This document shows positions 61,985-64,000 of a stretch of DNA of 64,000 nucleotides, piece after piece (the first letter of the stretch is position 1; each line of letters starts with the position of its first letter). The translations under genes were made by a program, and so were the position numbers. The stretch comes from Lachnospiraceae bacterium (GTDB lineage Bacteria > Bacillota > Clostridia > Lachnospirales > Lachnospiraceae), in contig SFDP01000011.1 in NCBI GenBank assembly GCA_004558185.1, positions 6,582 through 70,581 on the forward strand. The letters run 5' to 3'. Under the pieces are notes generated by a model. The model did no database searches and was not told where the DNA came from. It saw only the letters and a list, made by a program, of their open reading frames with translations.

Positions 61985-62078
61985 AGGCGAGCAAAATCAG
62001 GAATTCTTGAGGGGATTCCTGATTTTTTCTGTAAAGTGCTTTGGAGGAGTCTTTTTAATTGTTAAATCTCTTTTTTAC

Positions 62079-62107
62079 TTGACACACCCGGATATGTATA
62101 ATATAAT
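62079..62107 (+). promoter_or_regulatory. rplM-rpsI promoter
   Basis: TTGACA (62079-62084), 17-bp spacer, TATAAT (62102-62107): perfect consensus. Confidence 0.9.
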
Positions 62108-62113
62108 ACATCA

Positions 62114-62238
62114 GTATGAAAATGTTTGAGAACAGATATCCTAGCCCCGGTTTCTGTTTGAAATAGAGGGATTCTTTAATTCCGTTAGCCCCGGAGAAGA
62201 GTCCTGCCAGAACAAGGATAATTTACGGAGGGAAAATC
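62114..62238 (+). promoter_or_regulatory. Candidate L13 leader
   Basis: About 125-nt leader before rplM with two CCCCGG blocks (near 62144 and 62190) and paired elements such as AGAACAGATATCC / GGATAAT. Firmicutes have a known L13 autoregulatory leader in this position; I assign it by position and general form, not by alignment. Confidence 0.5.
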
Positions 62239-62667
62239 ATGAAAACATTTATGGCAAGTCCAGCTACTATTGATAGAAAATGGTATGTAGTAGATGCTAC
62301 AGGAATGACTCTGGGACGCTTAGCTTCCGAGATTGCAAAGGTGTTAAGAGGTAAGAATAAACCTATTTATACACCTCACATTGACACCGGTGATAACGTA
62401 ATCGTAATCAATGCAGAGAAGATTTCCGTTACCGGAAAGAAAATGGATCAGAAGATCTACTATCATCACTCTGATTATGTTGGTGGTATGAAAGAGGCCA
62501 CCCTGAAAGAGAAGCTGGCTAAGAAGCCTGAATCTGTTATTGAACTGGCAGTTAAGGGTATGCTTCCCAAAGGACCTTTAGGAAGACAGATGTTGAAGAA
62601 ACTTCATGTTTATGCCGGACCTGAACACAAGCATGAGGCACAGAAGCCTGAAGCGCTGACATTTTAA
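62239..62667 (+). CDS. rplM: Ribosomal protein L13
   Basis: 142 aa; MKTFMASPATIDRKWYVVDA and KGMLPKGPLGRQMLKKLHVY. Early 50S assembly. Pairs with rpsI as usual. Confidence 0.98.
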   Translation: MKTFMASPATIDRKWYVVDATGMTLGRLASEIAKVLRGKNKPIYTPHIDTGDNVIVINAEKISVTGKKMDQKIYYHHSDYVGGMKEATLKEKLAKKPESVIELAVKGMLPKGPLGRQMLKKLHVYAGPEHKHEAQKPEALTF

Positions 62668-62814
62668 CTAAGGAAACAGATTGTAAAATTAGAATTTTCA
62701 CTTGCTTATGCAGATAATATTGTAGTGTGAAGGATTACAGATTTTTACTTTCCTATTTGGCAGTATCGAAGACAAGATTACGATATGCAGGGGATTAGAA
62801 GGGAGATTATAGAG

Positions 62815-63210
62815 ATGGCTAAAGCAGCACAATACTACGGAACCGGTAGAAGAAAGAAATCAATTGCAAGAGTATATTTAACACCCGGAACAGGGAATAT
62901 TACGGTAAATAAAAGAGATATTAACGACTATTTTGGCTTGGAAACCTTAAAGGTAATCGTTCGTCAGCCTCTGGTTGCTACTGAGAATGTTGACAAGTTT
63001 GATATTAAGGTTACTGTTCGTGGTGGCGGTACTACAGGCCAGGCTGGTGCAATCAGACATGGTATTGCGCGAGCACTTCTTCAGGCAGACGCAGATTTCA
63101 GACCTGTATTAAAGAAGGAAGGCTTCTTAACCAGAGACCCTCGTATGAAAGAAAGAAAGAAGTACGGCCTCAAAGCCGCTCGTCGCGCTCCGCAGTTCAG
63201 CAAGCGATAA
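62815..63210 (+). CDS. rpsI: Ribosomal protein S9
   Basis: 131 aa; YYGTGRRKKSIARVYLTPG and the C-terminal tail RRAPQFSKR that reaches the P-site tRNA. ATG 62815 gives the normal start MAKAAQYYG. The 147-bp gap after rplM shows no other gene. The 3' end of rpsI is a known integration site for mobile elements in streptococci. Confidence 0.97.
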   Translation: MAKAAQYYGTGRRKKSIARVYLTPGTGNITVNKRDINDYFGLETLKVIVRQPLVATENVDKFDIKVTVRGGGTTGQAGAIRHGIARALLQADADFRPVLKKEGFLTRDPRMKERKKYGLKAARRAPQFSKR

Positions 63211-63229
63211 TCTACAGCTTAATAATGCT

Positions 63230-63266
63230 AAAAAAGCCCGGAAATACGCCATTTTCCGGGCTTTTT
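63230..63266 (+). terminator. rplM-rpsI terminator
   Basis: AAAAAGCCCGGAAA pairs with TTTCCGGGCTTTTT around a short loop, with a T run. Confidence 0.9.
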
Positions 63267-63335
63267 CTATGCCTGAAATCGCCTGATTCCGATGGTGAAA
63301 TTTGAGGAAATTTGACTTCAAATTAACCCATTTTG

Positions 63336-63396
63336 ATGGGTTTACCATGGGTTTACGGCCTATTTTTGAGCCTAATGGGTGGGAAAATGGGTTTAC
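63336..63396. repeat. Three ATGGGTTTAC direct repeats
   Basis: Exact 10-mers at 63336-63345, 63347-63356 and 63387-63396, with degenerate relatives (AACCCA at 63325, AATGGGTGGG near 63374). The region between rpsI and the antirepressor gene has no other gene. Could be integrase arm sites, iterons, or part of an attachment site. Confidence 0.6.
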
Positions 63397-63544
63397 AGAA
63401 GGCCATTTTGGAGGGGAAATTAGCCCCATATCCTTGACAGATTTTCGGCAAAAATCCGGCTGAAACGGAATGAAAAACAGTGTCAGGTTCGTTTGGCGAG
63501 TTCTGACGAATTCTGCAAAAATTTAATATCAGGTATCCTGTTAC

Positions 63545-63599
63545 ATAGAGCCTTGGCTCATTCTTTGAAAACGAGAATGGGTCGAGGCTCTATTTTTTT
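63545..63599 (+). terminator. Terminator or attenuator before antirepressor
   Basis: Arms 63545-63564 and 63574-63593 (ATAGAGCCTTGGCTCATTCT and its near complement) form a stem of about 20 bp with G-U and a few mismatched positions; seven T follow. It lies 45 bp upstream of the antirepressor start on the same strand. Confidence 0.7.
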
Positions 63600-63643
63600 C
63601 GCCCGAAATCCGGCGAGATAAATTTGAGCAGGAGGTAACAGGT

Positions 63644-64000
63644 ATGACGGATTTCAATCAGAAGACCCATGACACCGATGTGGGCAGTCATGGCGGACAG
63701 TCAAGGCAGATGATGGAGGTGTTTGAGAACCAGGAGTTTGGTTCGATCCGCGTGTTGCAAGGGGCGGGCAAGACCTTCTTCTGTGCAAGCGATGTGGCGA
63801 AAGCGTTGGGGTATGTGAATCCCTACGCCGCAGTGAAACGCCATTGCAGAGGCCCCCTAACGAAACGCGAGGGGGTCGTTCAGAAGGTGAATCAGTATGG
63901 AGATGCTGGAGAGCAGGTCGTTGAAATCTCCTTTATCACAGAAGGCGATGTTTACCGGCTGATCGTTCACAGCAAGCTGCCATCGGCAGAACGATTTGAA
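63644..64000 (+). CDS. Phage antirepressor, Bro-N domain (cut by window edge)
   Basis: 119 residues to the window end, frame still open. ATG 63644 follows AGGAGG. From about residue 23 it shows a Bro-N domain: VFENQEFGSIRVLQGAGKTF, FCASDVAKALGYVNPYAAVK and ISFITEGDVYRLIVHSKLPS. Such proteins counteract phage repressors or regulate mobile elements. Base composition is richer in GC than the ribosomal genes beside it. The C terminus and partner genes are outside the window. Confidence 0.88.
   Translation, partial: MTDFNQKTHDTDVGSHGGQSRQMMEVFENQEFGSIRVLQGAGKTFFCASDVAKALGYVNPYAAVKRHCRGPLTKREGVVQKVNQYGDAGEQVVEISFITEGDVYRLIVHSKLPSAERFE

Overview
The window is about 64 kb of a low-to-mid GC Gram-positive anaerobe. 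The S10-spc-alpha ribosomal gene order, ecfA1-ecfA2-ecfT-truA-rplM-rpsI, an enlarged L17, zinc-type S14 and L36, mannose-family PTS genes, a flavodiiron protein and the lar genes together point to a Clostridia (Lachnospiraceae-like) chromosome. This is inferred from gene content; no rRNA is present to confirm it.

Layout: (1) 1-1287, end of a trp operon (trpB fragment, trpA). (2) 1297-10092, a nickel module: a consensus promoter, a 274-nt leader holding a strong intrinsic terminator, a Nik/Opp-type importer whose two ATPases are fused in one protein, then larE-larB-larC for the nickel-pincer nucleotide cofactor. No LarA is present in the window. (3) 10091-14100, a decayed, repeat-rich stretch: a frameshifted LytTR response regulator joined to the last codons of a histidine kinase, an Rpn-type nuclease, a gene relic, two small membrane proteins, and copies of three families of short inverted-repeat elements. 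(4) 14116-21352, a 1591-aa surface protein, a Cof-type phosphatase and a diguanylate cyclase. (5) 21455-30501, an amino-sugar (probably N-acetylgalactosamine or host-glycan) PTS locus with divergent arms. (6) 30600-35168, an rRNA-type methyltransferase, a chemoreceptor and a Na+/proline symporter. (7) 35231-52450, the S10-spc-alpha ribosomal superoperon with secY, adk, map, infA and rpoA. (8) 52675-56074, ECF transporter core and truA. (9) 56171-59960, an Rrf2 regulator, an acyl-CoA dehydrogenase/EtfA/rubredoxin fusion and a flavodiiron protein. (10) 60048-61984, a second chemoreceptor. (11) 62079-63266, rplM-rpsI. (12) 63336-64000, the edge of a phage-like element (antirepressor).

Three points stand out. 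First, a short non-coding mobile element of 141-153 bp occurs four times; three copies have perfect 8-bp target duplications and the fourth a 6/8 match. One copy sits inside the ribosomal alpha operon exactly behind the rpsM stop codon. A second, 158-165-bp element family has two inverted copies. Second, the acyl-CoA dehydrogenase/EtfA-FAD/rubredoxin fusion next to a flavodiiron protein and a four-cysteine Rrf2 regulator suggests a compact electron route from an acyl-CoA or other donor to O2 or NO. Third, the nickel/lar transcription unit starts with a terminator-bearing leader that I cannot match to a known riboswitch class, and carries a repeated hairpin plus Shine-Dalgarno cassette before lar genes, with a similar cassette before rpmD.
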